Assembly: GCA_029945375.1 (NCBI GenBank)
Contig: CM057064.1
Coordinates: 682,001-746,000 of the forward strand
Direction: 5' to 3'
DNA length: 64,000 nucleotides
DNA from: Agaricus subrufescens
Lineage: Eukaryota; Basidiomycota; Agaricomycetes; Agaricales; Agaricaceae
Under the pieces are notes generated by a model. The model made no database searches. It was not told where the DNA came from and saw only the letters and a list, made by a program, of their open reading frames with translations. Shown piece after piece: positions 12,521-24,700 of the stretch (positions are counted from its first letter, which is position 1; every line of letters begins with the position of its first letter). A program made the translations under genes and the position numbers.

Positions 12521-12746
12521 CGATCGCCAGCTCACTATGTGCAAGGGCACTTGCACTAGCAGAGTAGGTTGATCATGTAACCTGGAATCAAGTGGTAGTG
12601 AGATAGACATATCTCCCAACTACGGTTGACCGCTATTCCGAGTCACCCATATAGGTGTACAGACCTATGACATCAGACTACTAGCAGCATCGGCTGATTA
12701 CCCCTGCGCTATAAATTGCTGATTTCTTTTATTAGAACCAAGCAAT

Positions 12747-15700
12747 ATGTCTCACGTCATCGCTCTGCTCAATTCTGTCGAACAACTTACCGGAGCCGAG
12801 AATTACAGCACCTGGAAGGATGAAATGGCCGATATTCTTATCCTCCAAATCGCTAATGGGTTCTCATACAATGCCTTCGACGTCTGCCTTAACAAGTGGA
12901 CGATCCCGGCTAAACACAAACTTCCACCCAAATTGGAAACCCAAACCCAAGAAGCTTATACTGAAGGTATAACCCAGCTTGAAGAAGAGAATAATACTAT
13001 CGATGAAGCCATTGAAGAGAGAAATCGTCTCTCTCATACTGCAAGGGCAATGATAAATTCTAGAATCACTAGAGGCTTAGTTGCGCAGAGATTTGAATCT
13101 GCTGCAGACCTTTGGAGCTTCCTAGAGAAGACTTATGGTGTAACCGGTCCATCGGCTATCTATGCCCTGTACCGGCAAACCATTAATTTCCGGATTTCCG
13201 GAACAAAGGAACCATCGGCCGAAATAGCCAGCCTCGAGTTAATCTATTCCAGGCTCCGAAGCACTGGGGTAGATATTCCAGAATTAGTAATGGCGATGTC
13301 CCTGCTCGGTGCCATACCAGAGCACTGGAAAATCGCATCATCCTTCTTAGCCGCCAAAGGAGACGTCCCCGACGTAACCTTCCAAGCTGTCAGAGCTGCG
13401 ATTTTACAAGAGTATAATCAGCGCCTGTCCAGCAATCACCCCCAGGTGAATGTTACGATCTATTTCTGTTATCGGTCCCCTGACCCAGGTCCACATGTTA
13501 CCGCTCCACAACCATATGCTACCATTACCGTATCTGCGTATATGTTCCCATGTTTACTCAGCCATGTTCTCACCGTTAGTCAGACACCTCGGGTATACTT
13601 ACTCAGCCCGACTTCTCCTTCTATTATTAGGTAGTCGACTCTTCTATAAGTAGCGTAGTTATACTCTGTATTCCTTACGCTTTACCAACTCGCTATATTC
13701 CCTTATCGCTCTCAAGTCTTTGCCTAAGTTGCAACCTGAGCTAATCGCTATAAGGTCGTAACATTTGGTAAAGCGTCGTAAAGCTCACCTTGCAGGAAGA
13801 CCTCTAGTCATTGAGGCAGGAAACCACGAAGGCTCAATAGTATATGAGCACGGACGACACCGACCAGCTAGGAATCGATTTTGAAACCCTATTCTACGAA
13901 GGGCACCGAACCGGAAACAGATTTGAACCCCTCAGACAAGAGGAAGAACAGGACCAGTCATCAGAAAACGAGGAACCAGAAGAACACGAACCCGAAGGAC
14001 CAGAACCAGTAGCCGTAGCGCCAAACACACCACTCGACGAAGAACTCAACCGACTAGCTAAGGAACTCGAAGAACTCGAACTCAAAGAAATGGCGACCAG
14101 CACCACCGAACCCAAAGCCAAGATCGATCACAAAGCCCTCATCGACCCCGGATACTTCGAGGGAGACAGAAAGAAATTCAACGACTGGTGGAGAGGAATA
14201 GAAGTATACCTTACCTTCCACCAATATCAAGATTCGAACTCCAAGATCCTCATCGCCACCAACCGTCTCCGCGGAGAAATCCCGGGATGGTTCGCTAAGC
14301 ATTGGGAGGACAAGGTTATCAAATCCGACGACACCGCAGACTGGAACACCTTTTCTCAGGAAATAGTAGACGCTTTCTCACCGGGAAATGAAAAGGAAAT
14401 CGCCAAAGAAAAGATCGAAACGTACAAGCAAGGAAACACCCACACCAATGACTTCCTGGTCAAATTCACCGCTCTCATTAGTCAATCTGGAACCAACGAG
14501 GACCACGCGCTCTACCTCTTAAAAAACCATACCAGACCCGACATCATTCACACCATATTGGGATACCCACCGTCCTCTATCCCCACCACTCTCAAAGGAT
14601 GGATCGCTGCCATAGGATCCGTCGGAAAAGGATGGGAATCTGCCGAAAAGCGAAGAAACGATCATCGCACCGCCACGGGCGTCACTTATGGAGGAAGTGG
14701 ACAACCCATGGAAATAGGAGCCAGAAAGCTGGAATGGGATGCAAACGGGAGGCCTAAGTGCCTCAAATGCGGAAAATTTGGACACATTAAGAAGGAATGC
14801 CGAGGAGGATCGGGAAGATCCAACGTCGAATGCTATAATTGTGGCAAACCCGGCCACATCGCCAAAGTATGCCGAAGTCCCAAGAAGCAAACCAAGATTC
14901 GCGCTATTACCACTGGAGAAGAAGGAACTGCCGAAGAAACTCAACAGGATTTTCCAAAAGGTTCGGAGTAGGCACGAACTCACGAACCAATATATCTAGT
15001 CGTATGAAAAATCGATATGTTTGCCCTCAGAAACGACTAGGAGTGCAGGAGTTAATACTCAAACCGGAAATCACCAAACCTAATGGAGAATCGTTCCAAG
15101 CCAAAACCATGCTCGACTCAGGATGCACCCACACCTGTATCGACAAACGAACCGTCTATAAACAGAAAATCCCCACCCATAAACTCGATCATCCCATCCA
15201 AGCAACCAACGCCGACGGTACCCCAAGCGGAAAAGAACCCATCACCAAATTCGTCAATCTGGATCTAAACATAGAAGGACACCAAGAAACTATCGACGCA
15301 GTCGTAGCCGAACTGGACTCGGCGGACATCTTCATTGGACATGACTGGTTAACCAAACACAACCCGGAAATCGACTGGAACCGAGGAACTGTAACCTTCT
15401 CAAGATGCCCACCCGAATGCTCAATCAAGCACACCAACTTCTCACTACCGGAACACCTACGACGACTTCAAACCAAATGGGAAGACTTCGAAGAAGAAAA
15501 GGAACCCGATCCGACCAATCCCCTCGACCTACCTGAATACATGAGACCTTATACCCACCTCTTCAACAAAAAGAACTTCGACAAACTACCGAAAACGAAC
15601 CCAATGGGACCACGAGGTCAACCTACTCCCGGACGCCCCAAATGAAATCGACGCAAAGGTCTACGAAATGACTCCGAAGGAGGAAATCGAGCTCAACAAA

Positions 15701-18700
15701 TTCCTGGATGAAAATCTGGCCTCTAACCGAATCCGACCATCCAAAAGCCCTTACGCCGCCCCGTGTTTCTTTGTACCTAAAAAAGATGGATCTCTACGAT
15801 TATGTCAAGACTATCGGAAGCTCAACGAAGTTACTATCAAGGACAAGACCCCCCTACCACTCATTAGCGAAGTCATCGGAAAGCTTAAACACGCCAAATA
15901 CTTCAACAAGCTCGACATCATCTGGGGATACAACAACGTGAGGATTAAAGAAGGAGACGAATGGAAAGGCGCAATCTTAACCAACAGAGGACTATTCGAA
16001 CCTACGGTAATGTTTTTCGGAATGTGCAACTCTCCTGCAACCTTCTCTCGGTGGATGACCACCATATTCCGCGAAATGATCCAAGACGGTTCCCTAGTCA
16101 ATTACATAGACGATTTCGCCATTCCTGCCGACTCACTTCCCGAACTAGAAGAACGGACATTGCGATTCCTAAAAATAGCGGACGAAAACAACCTATGCTT
16201 CAAACGAACCAAGTGCGAGTTTAATGCAACCAAGATCTCGATGCTAGGAACGGTTATAGGTGATGGTCAAGCAAGCATGGAAACTGAAAAAGTCGAATCA
16301 GTCCGAAACTGGAAAACCCCTACATGCGTCAAAGACGTAGAACGATTCCTAGGATTTGCCAACTTTTACCGACGTTTCATCAAGGACTTCAGCACTATCG
16401 CTGCACCGCTCAATGCCTTGAAAGGGGGTAAGAATCCAAAACCATGGGAATGGACTCAAGTCGAACAAAACGCCTTCGAAACCATCAAAACCGCCGTCAC
16501 TAGCGAACCGGTACTCGCCTTACCCGACAATGAAGGTCAATTCCGACTAGAAACCGACGCATCGAACGTAGGAATTGGAGCTGTACTCTCCCAGGAACAA
16601 CACGGCAAATGGCACCCAGTCGCATTCATGTCTAAATCCCTCACCGATGCAGAAAAGAACTACGAAATTTACGACAAGGAACTCCTCGCAATCGTCAAAG
16701 CCATTAAAAACTGGAGACACTACCTACTGGACGCCAAACATCAATTCGAAATTTGGACCGACCACGAAAACCTAAAATACTTCCGAGAACCCCAGAAACT
16801 CAACGCCCGACAAGCCCGATGGTACCTCATGCTACAAGAATACGACTACTTACTCCGACATATCCCCGGAAAAACCAACATCAAAGCCGACATCCTCTCA
16901 AGACTCTTCAGACACGAAACCGAAGAAGACACCCCCAAAATCGAAATGTTCAAAGACCGCATGATAATCAGAACCTTATCCGAATTACCCACGTCGCTAG
17001 AAATAACCCTCCTCCAGAACCGAAACTTCAGCATCTCCACGGACCCCCACATCTTAAACGCAATTCGAAACTCCCCGAAACCCGAATACCGCGTAACTCA
17101 GGAGAAAAACAAACGACCTGAACTATTCTGGGAAGAAAATGGAATCACCTATCGAAATGGAAAAATCTACGTCCCAGACGAACCGAAACTTCGAGAAACT
17201 ATTCTACTCGACCACCATAATCCACCCGACATCGGACACCCCGGAACTTACCGCATGCTCGAACTTCTAAAACGAACCTTCTGGTGGCCCACCATCAAGA
17301 CTGACGTCAAACGATTCGTGAAAGGATGCACGGAATGCCAAAAGAACAAGATCATTCGTCAACCAGGTCACATCGCACTCAATCCACTACCGATCCCCGA
17401 ACTCCCCTGGCAAGAAATCTCCATTGACATGATCGGACCCCTGCCTAAATCCGAGGAACACGACGCCATACTAGTCATAGTCGATCGATTCTCCAAAATG
17501 ATTCACCTTATCCCCACCGAAACCTCTCTCACGTCAAAACAGCTAGCCGAAATCTACAAGAAAGAAGTCTGGCGCATTCATGGAATCCCCAAGCGCATTA
17601 TTAGCGACCGAGGACCCCAGTTCGCATCAAAATTCATGAAAGAACTCTGCACTGCGCTAGGTATCGAAAGAAACCTATCCACCGCATACCACCCGCAAAC
17701 CGATGGACAAACAGAAAGAATTAACCAAGAAGTGGAATCATACCTACGCAACTTCGTCAACTACAAACAAAACGACTGGGCAAAATGGCTTCCCACCGCC
17801 GAATTCCAGTACAACGACAAAACCCACGCTGCCACCAAACAAACCCCGTTCTTCTTGACATATGGAACTCACCCTTGGAAAGGAAACCTCACCGTTAACT
17901 CGGCAAACCCTCTCGCCAGTGAATTCGCCTCGGAACTAGCGAGAACCCGAGAAGAAGCCCGAAACGCTCTGGAAGACTACAACCAAACCATGTCTGAAAG
18001 AGGAAACCTGAAACGGCAGAAACCTTCCCTATCCAAAGGAGATCTCGTCTTCCTAGAAGCAAGTAACATACGATCAAACCGCCCTTCCGGAAAAATGGAC
18101 AACAAAAGATACGGCCCCTTCGAAATTCTAGAACCAGTTGGAAACACCTCGTTCCGCCTAAAATTACCTGAAACATGGGCAATCCACGACGTCTTCCATT
18201 CTTCTCTCCTCACCAAATTCAATGAACCCGAGTTCAACTGTCAAAAGACTCCACCTCCACCCCCCCCGGATATTATTAACAACGAAGAAGAATACGAAGT
18301 TGAGGAAATCCGAGGACACCGAAAGAAAGGCCGAGGCACACAATACCTGGTACACTGGAAAGGATACGACAACTCCGAGGACACATGGCAATCCGCAGCA
18401 GATCTTGAGAACGCCAAGGATATCCTGGACAAGTACCGAACCGACAACAACCTATAAAAGGAATATCAGTTCCCTGCCAACGGTATAGCATTCGTCTATT
18501 GGTTCGAAGAAGACATCATGAGCTCTCAACAAAACACCGCCAACTCCACCGACCGCGAGGCCTACCACAACCTCATCATCGATTCGTTCCGCAGTTCCGC
18601 CAAGCGTGAGCTGCTGGAAATCCTCGCGGCAATAACCGACGTCGACAACCGCTACGCACACACCTACTTCCCCCTCGTACTCGACCGACCCACCGGAGTA

Positions 18701-21700
18701 AATGCTCCGACCACCGAGGAGAGAGACCATATGACCAAGGTCATGAGGACGGAGAGAATGCTGATAAGGAAGATCAGAGCTAAATTAGAAGCGATGGAAA
18801 ACGATTTGGTAGATCTCACCAAGGAGATAAACCCAAACGCCCTCGGATGGGCCGCTAACGGAGGAACGTGGGAGAACGGATGGGTACCACAGGAAGTACC
18901 ACAGGACGATGAAAACAATCAGCAACAGTAAATAGTTGCCTAATCGGGAGGAGGAAAGTAATATAAAACCCAACCCGTTTGTCGCTCTTTTTCATCCAAC
19001 CTGCCCAACATTTCTCTCTCAAAGTACATCCCTCTCCTCGAAGCTCTAGTTATGAACTCCTCCGCCCAACCCTCTGTTTCCACTGCCCAACCCTCCATTC
19101 CCCCTCACGTCCACCCCCTCTTTGATCAACGCCCTCACGAAGATTACCTCTCCTCCGTCTACAACATCAACGAACGCCGCACCCACCTCCTCAGACTCCT
19201 CCACGCCCTGGGATACACCCGCAACCTAGGAAAAACCCTGCACGAGACCGCCACCAACATACACACCACTTGCCTCACCGCCGTACAACCGATCCGTACC
19301 GTCATCGGACATGATGACGACTTCCACACTGAATTCGGAGCCGTCATGAAGAATCTCGCCCACATCATTCCCATGAACATCGAATATCGTTCCCACAAAA
19401 TGTGCTGCGCCATTATCGACCATCTCCGCCCTTCCTGACGTAGGAAATGAAGAAACCCGAAACGCCGCCAAACGAATGATCGATACCTATCAGAAGTTCG
19501 CCCCCACCAGACCCGCTTCCCCAGAACCCGAACAGGAACCCGAAGAACCTCTCCCAGTCCCCAACTACACCACCGTCATGCGCGATCGGATGGATGAAGA
19601 TTCCGATAAGGAAAATATTCCCCCCGCACCGACCAAGCAAGTCAAAGTTTGCAACATCGCCGACCCCGACATTCTCGATGAAATGATCAAATTGAAAACC
19701 TATCTCCGACACATTCCCCCTTTCGCCAACCCTACCGAATTTGCTATTCCCTTCAACTACACCTTTGCTCACGGTGGAGAAATCGAATATCGCCCCGCAT
19801 ACTGGACCGTCATACTCTCCGCATTGTTGAAAAACTACGGTACCGAAGACCGATACAAAGGAGAACAAGTCCGCTACGTCAAATCCGGCAACGACAATGC
19901 CCCCCACTTTATCGGTTGGAGCGAAAAGACCAACAAGTGGATAATCGCCGATAAGAAGGCCAAGTTACTCCTCGCGCTCACCGATTGATGCTTCTCGGTG
20001 CTCGAAGCCTGAACGGAGGGTGATGTTACGATCTATTTCTGTTATCGGTCCCCTGACCCAGGCCCACATGTTACCGCTCCACAACCATATGCTACCATTA
20101 CCGTATCTGCGTATATGTTCCCATGTTTACTCAGCCATGTTCTCACCGTTAGTCAGACACCTCGGGTATACTTACTCAGCCCGACTTCTCCTTCTATTAT
20201 TAGGTAGTCGACTCTTCTATAAGTAGCGTAGTTATACTCTGTATTCCTTACGCTTTACCAACTCGCTATATTCCCTTATCGCTCTCAAGTCTTTGCCTAA
20301 GTTGCAACCTGAGCTAATCGCTATAAGGTCGTAACAGTGAACCGCTTCTCTGGTGTCAAACAAGGAGGCTTTAAAAAGCCCCAATGGCAACCATATAAAG
20401 GACAACAGCAGCCTATGCAGCGACCTAATAATGGCCAGCAGCAACAGCAGCAACAACAACCACAGCAGAGGAATTCTGCTGGTCCGCAGAAGAAGACTCG
20501 CCGAGGGAGGAAAAAGCCTCAGCCTCAGGTAAATGAAATAATCGCCTCTACTGGCGTTCTGCAGCTTGACGACTACTCGCCGCAGACCTCGACTCTTTTT
20601 GCCCCTGCCACGGGCCAACCACAGGTTAGCGCTCTTGGAGTTGCAACCTCATCAACGCTCCCAAAGAAGGTAGAGCATAATTCAACTTCGCAGATCACCC
20701 TTGACCCGCGACCCAGACCGTACCCTTCCAGAATGGCACTCGCCAAGGAACGCGCCCTCAAACTCTACGAGGACAGGACGCAATTCAGGAATGGTGGAGA
20801 AACTTCTACTACCCCCTTACCAATTTCGAAAGCAGAAATGCTCCGAAAGTTTTGGGAAGAAGAAGAAGCAACCGCAATGCGGAAACACATGGAAAATCCC
20901 ATGTCTCCATACATGCAAAGGTACACAGAGATGCGCAGCGCTTTCCGATACCAAGCTTTCAAAGAAAAGCTGGAAAAGGAGGAGCTCCCCCAAGAGCCAA
21001 TAATCGTCGACCCAATCGACGAGGCAATAAGGGAAGAAGCTCCGAAGAGCTTCGATCTCGAAACCGTGTCCCTGGGAAGCGAAACTGAGGACGTAAAGAT
21101 CGATGATTACAAGTATGTGATCCGATCTATAAATGATTATCAAACAGCTAACCTTATACAGGCCAGAGATGTCCCCTACTATTCAGATGTAGGAAGAGAC
21201 TCTAGTAGTACACCGGCTGTATATTGTATTAATACATCTCCCTGCTGCTTCGCTTCTATATCTGAGGAAGTAAATGAGGATCCTGCCGAACCTCAAGAAG
21301 CCAGAACACCAGATAATCATAGTACCGGCAATCTGCCTAGTATAAGTGGCATCACACCTATAAACGACGACTTTCCGATCAGATGGTTACTAGATTCAGG
21401 AGCATCACGACATTTTACAAATAATCTCGATGACTTCCTAGATTATGAAACCGGTGATTACGGAGAAGCGGGAACCGCACACAACGACAATGATATAAAT
21501 ATAACTGCCGTTGGAACCGTAATGATAGAGTACGAAGTCTATAATACGACTGACGGAAATACATACCTCATGCGAAACACTGTAACCAGAGTTGAATACG
21601 CTGAGGAACTACGGGAAAGGATATTGTCCGTCAATACATATTTAAATATGGGATGGACATCTATTGGCGAAACAAATCGAACTATTTTATATGATAGGCA

Positions 21701-24700
21701 TGGTAACCCTGCCTTAATGGCCCAAAAGGTTCCTGGAGGAGCACAAAACCTCCATTATGTTCGATCCCGCATCATTAAAAATGATGTATATAACGTCAAT
21801 AGAATAAGTGTTAACGAGATCACTTATGAAGTCTGGCATCAAAGATTCGGACATTGTTCAGACTTCGCTCTGAGTAAAGTCCCTGAATGCTCCAGTGAGC
21901 ATATCAAAATCCCGAAAGCTTCTGATCATGTATGCAAAGGCTGTGCGCTAGGCAAACAAAATCAGAAACCCTTTCAACCAAATCCAAAACGAGCTAAAGC
22001 AATCGGCGAGATGACACATTCTGATCTTCTCGAAATGCCGATCAAGTCGTACTCCAAATATAAATGGGTACTGACATTTTTGGATGACTATTCATCCGCT
22101 TGCACTGTCGTCCTAATAAGGAATAAAGCTGACGTACCAAGGTACATAGAAGCTTACGTACATAAAATGTGGCAATCGCAACAAGTACGTTGTTTCCAAT
22201 TCCGGACAGACAATGGCGGAGAATATGTCTCCCAAGGACTCAAGGACTTCTTCCTTGATAGCGCAATAGACCATCAAACAACGGTCCCCTATGCACATCA
22301 ACAAAATGGTCGTGCAGAAAGGTTAAATCGCACCTTGCTCGAAAAAGAACAGGCGATGCGGCTACACGCCTGCTTACCTGATTCATTTTGGGAATTTGCT
22401 ATCCAAGCAGCCGCTCACGTTTATAATAATACACCAGTGCGTCGCCTAAATTGGCAGACTCCACATCAATACTTCGGATATCCAAAGATAGATTTAAATC
22501 ATCTCCGAGTATTTGGTTGCGGTGCATATGCATTCATACCAGAAGAAAAGCGAATCAATAAGCTTTCACCTCGTTCTGAATTCATGACCTTCATTGGATA
22601 CGCCCCAGCTGGGAGCTATATATTTTACAGACATAAATCCAATAAAACAGTATTCAGATCGAGATCTGCAATCTTTGATGAACGAATCTTTCCGTTCTGT
22701 CCAGATTACAAACCTGGTGAACTAGAGAAAAGAATGCTTCAAGATGATGGGACTGACGACTCATCATCCTCTGAAGAAGATCCTCTAAGACCCTTAGAGT
22801 ATGATCCTAATTTCTCAGATTCTTTCACTCCAAAACCGATGAATGATTTTCGGCATAGCCGATATCATCACCCTTCTTCCTCCAATCAGGAGAGACCATC
22901 AAATCCTTCTCCACCCCGTGATGAAAGTCCACCACCTGATGATGACCATGAATCATTCGATTTTGACATCGGAACTTCAAGGGGACATCGTCAACCTATA
23001 GACTATCACGATGAAAATAGATTTGATCCGCAACCGCCGCCGTCTACTCCTTCTGACTTAGGTCCAGGAGAAGTTCAGCCTCCTCCGAGTACGCCTCCCC
23101 GTCTCTCTCCTCAAGAGAAAGGAAAAATGAGAGCACCGAGTCCGAGTTCGAGTTCCTCTCCGAGCCCGAGACCTACTCCTAGAGAGCGACCCCCAGTCAT
23201 CAGAAGAGAAAGGTCATTACCTAATAGACCTCCCTTCATTCTTCCGGAAGGATTCCCTCCGAGAAGATCGACTAGACAGCGACAACCCCCTGTAAGACCG
23301 GGAAATGTCTATGGTGAAAGATCAAATCCCGTAGACATTGAAAGACAAAGTAGCGAAGACTGGCCTGGCTCAATCGCTTCGAAAGAGCAAACAGATCCTT
23401 CTGCTCCTCCGTCAACCAAAATAAGCCGACCACGTTGGCATTTTGATGGAGAAGATGTCGATGATCCGATGGGAATGGTGATGGGTAAAAATAAACCCTT
23501 ACCTAAAATTCCAGAAACAGAAGATCAACAACTAAAACGTCTTACAAGTGAGGGGGGAAAGGAATTCATTTCCATTTTATTGGCAAAAGCCATCATTCCA
23601 GTCACTTATAGAGACCTTGAGAAAATACCTCGGGACGAACAGAAAGACTGGATTGCAGCATGCCTGGAGGAGCTCCAAGCCTTAAAAAAGCGAGGAGTTT
23701 ATGAAATAGTTAAACTTCCGGAAGGAAGAAAAGCTATCAAAAATAGATGGGTCTTTAACGTAAAGTCTGATGGCCGGAAACGTGCTCGACTTGTCGCTAA
23801 AGGATTCTCTCAAATCGAAGGAATCGACTTCGATGAGTTATTTTCCCCTGTTGTACGATATGAAACTGCTCGCCTCATCTTCAGTGTTGCAGCACTAGAA
23901 GATTGGGAAATCGAGAGCGTCGATGTCAAAGCAGCATACTTATATGGAAAACTCGAAGAAGAGATCTACATGGAAGAACCGGAAGGTTTCCATGATCATC
24001 GAGGAAAAGTCTGGAAATTAAACCGTGCATTATATGGCCTGAAGCAATCTGGCTTAGCCTGGTGGCGTGAATTAACCGCCTCTATGAAAGAACTAGGCTT
24101 TAAGCGATGTGCATCAGATGCAGGGGTATATTATTACGTTGACAAAGAAACGAAGCAACTCATCATTGCATTAGTTTACGTTGATGACGTAGCCATAATA
24201 GGGAAACGAACTGCAGTCTATATAGACTTAAAACGCAGATTCATGTTAAAATGGGAATGCCGAGATTTAGGTGAAACCAAAGAATTCTTAGGAATGAGAA
24301 TTCAAAGGGATCGAGAAAATCGACGACTATTCATAGACCAAGTTGATTATCTCAATAAAATCCTTGAAAGATTCGAGATTTCGTCTAAACCCACCAAGAC
24401 GCCTCTCTCTTCAGGATTCACCTTTAATAAATTCGAAGGCACTGCGACGCCCATTTTTAAACAAAAGTACCAACAATTAGTTGGATCACTTATGTACCTT
24501 ATGATCGGTTCTAGGCCTGACATAGCCTATGCAACGGTCAAATTGAGCCAGCAATGTGCTAATCCAGCACAAGAACATTATGATCAAGGTCTACATGTTC
24601 TTCGCTATCTATATGCTACAAGTAAATATAGACTCAATTATAACGGTGCTTCTAACGAAGCTATTGTTGCCTATTCTGATTCAGATTGGGCACAAGATCC

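Larger units (their letters stand above)
13451..20336 (+). mobile_element. Ty3/gypsy chromovirus (Tf1/sushi-like) nested inside copia gag
   Basis: 313-bp LTRs (13451-13763 and 20024-20336) begin TGTTACGATC and end GTCGTAACA; I see one difference between them (T versus C, in CCAGGYCCAC). The target duplication GTGAA is at 13446-13450 and 20337-20341. Total length is 6,886 bp. Gag, protease, RT, RNase H and integrase are in gypsy order, ending in a chromodomain. A self-complementary primer-binding site places it with self-priming Tf1/sushi-type elements. Unusually, about 1.5 kb of extra coding sequence lies between pol and the 3' LTR. Two single-base frame breaks (near 15,600-15,620 and 19,425-19,436) suggest the copy is not autonomous, or reflect sequencing errors. 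Confidence 0.96.

Noticed and set aside
18458..20023. Envelope gene of the gypsy element
   Set aside because: ORF3 and ORF4 have no signal peptide, no transmembrane helix and no fusion-peptide-like segment, so an env assignment is not supported.
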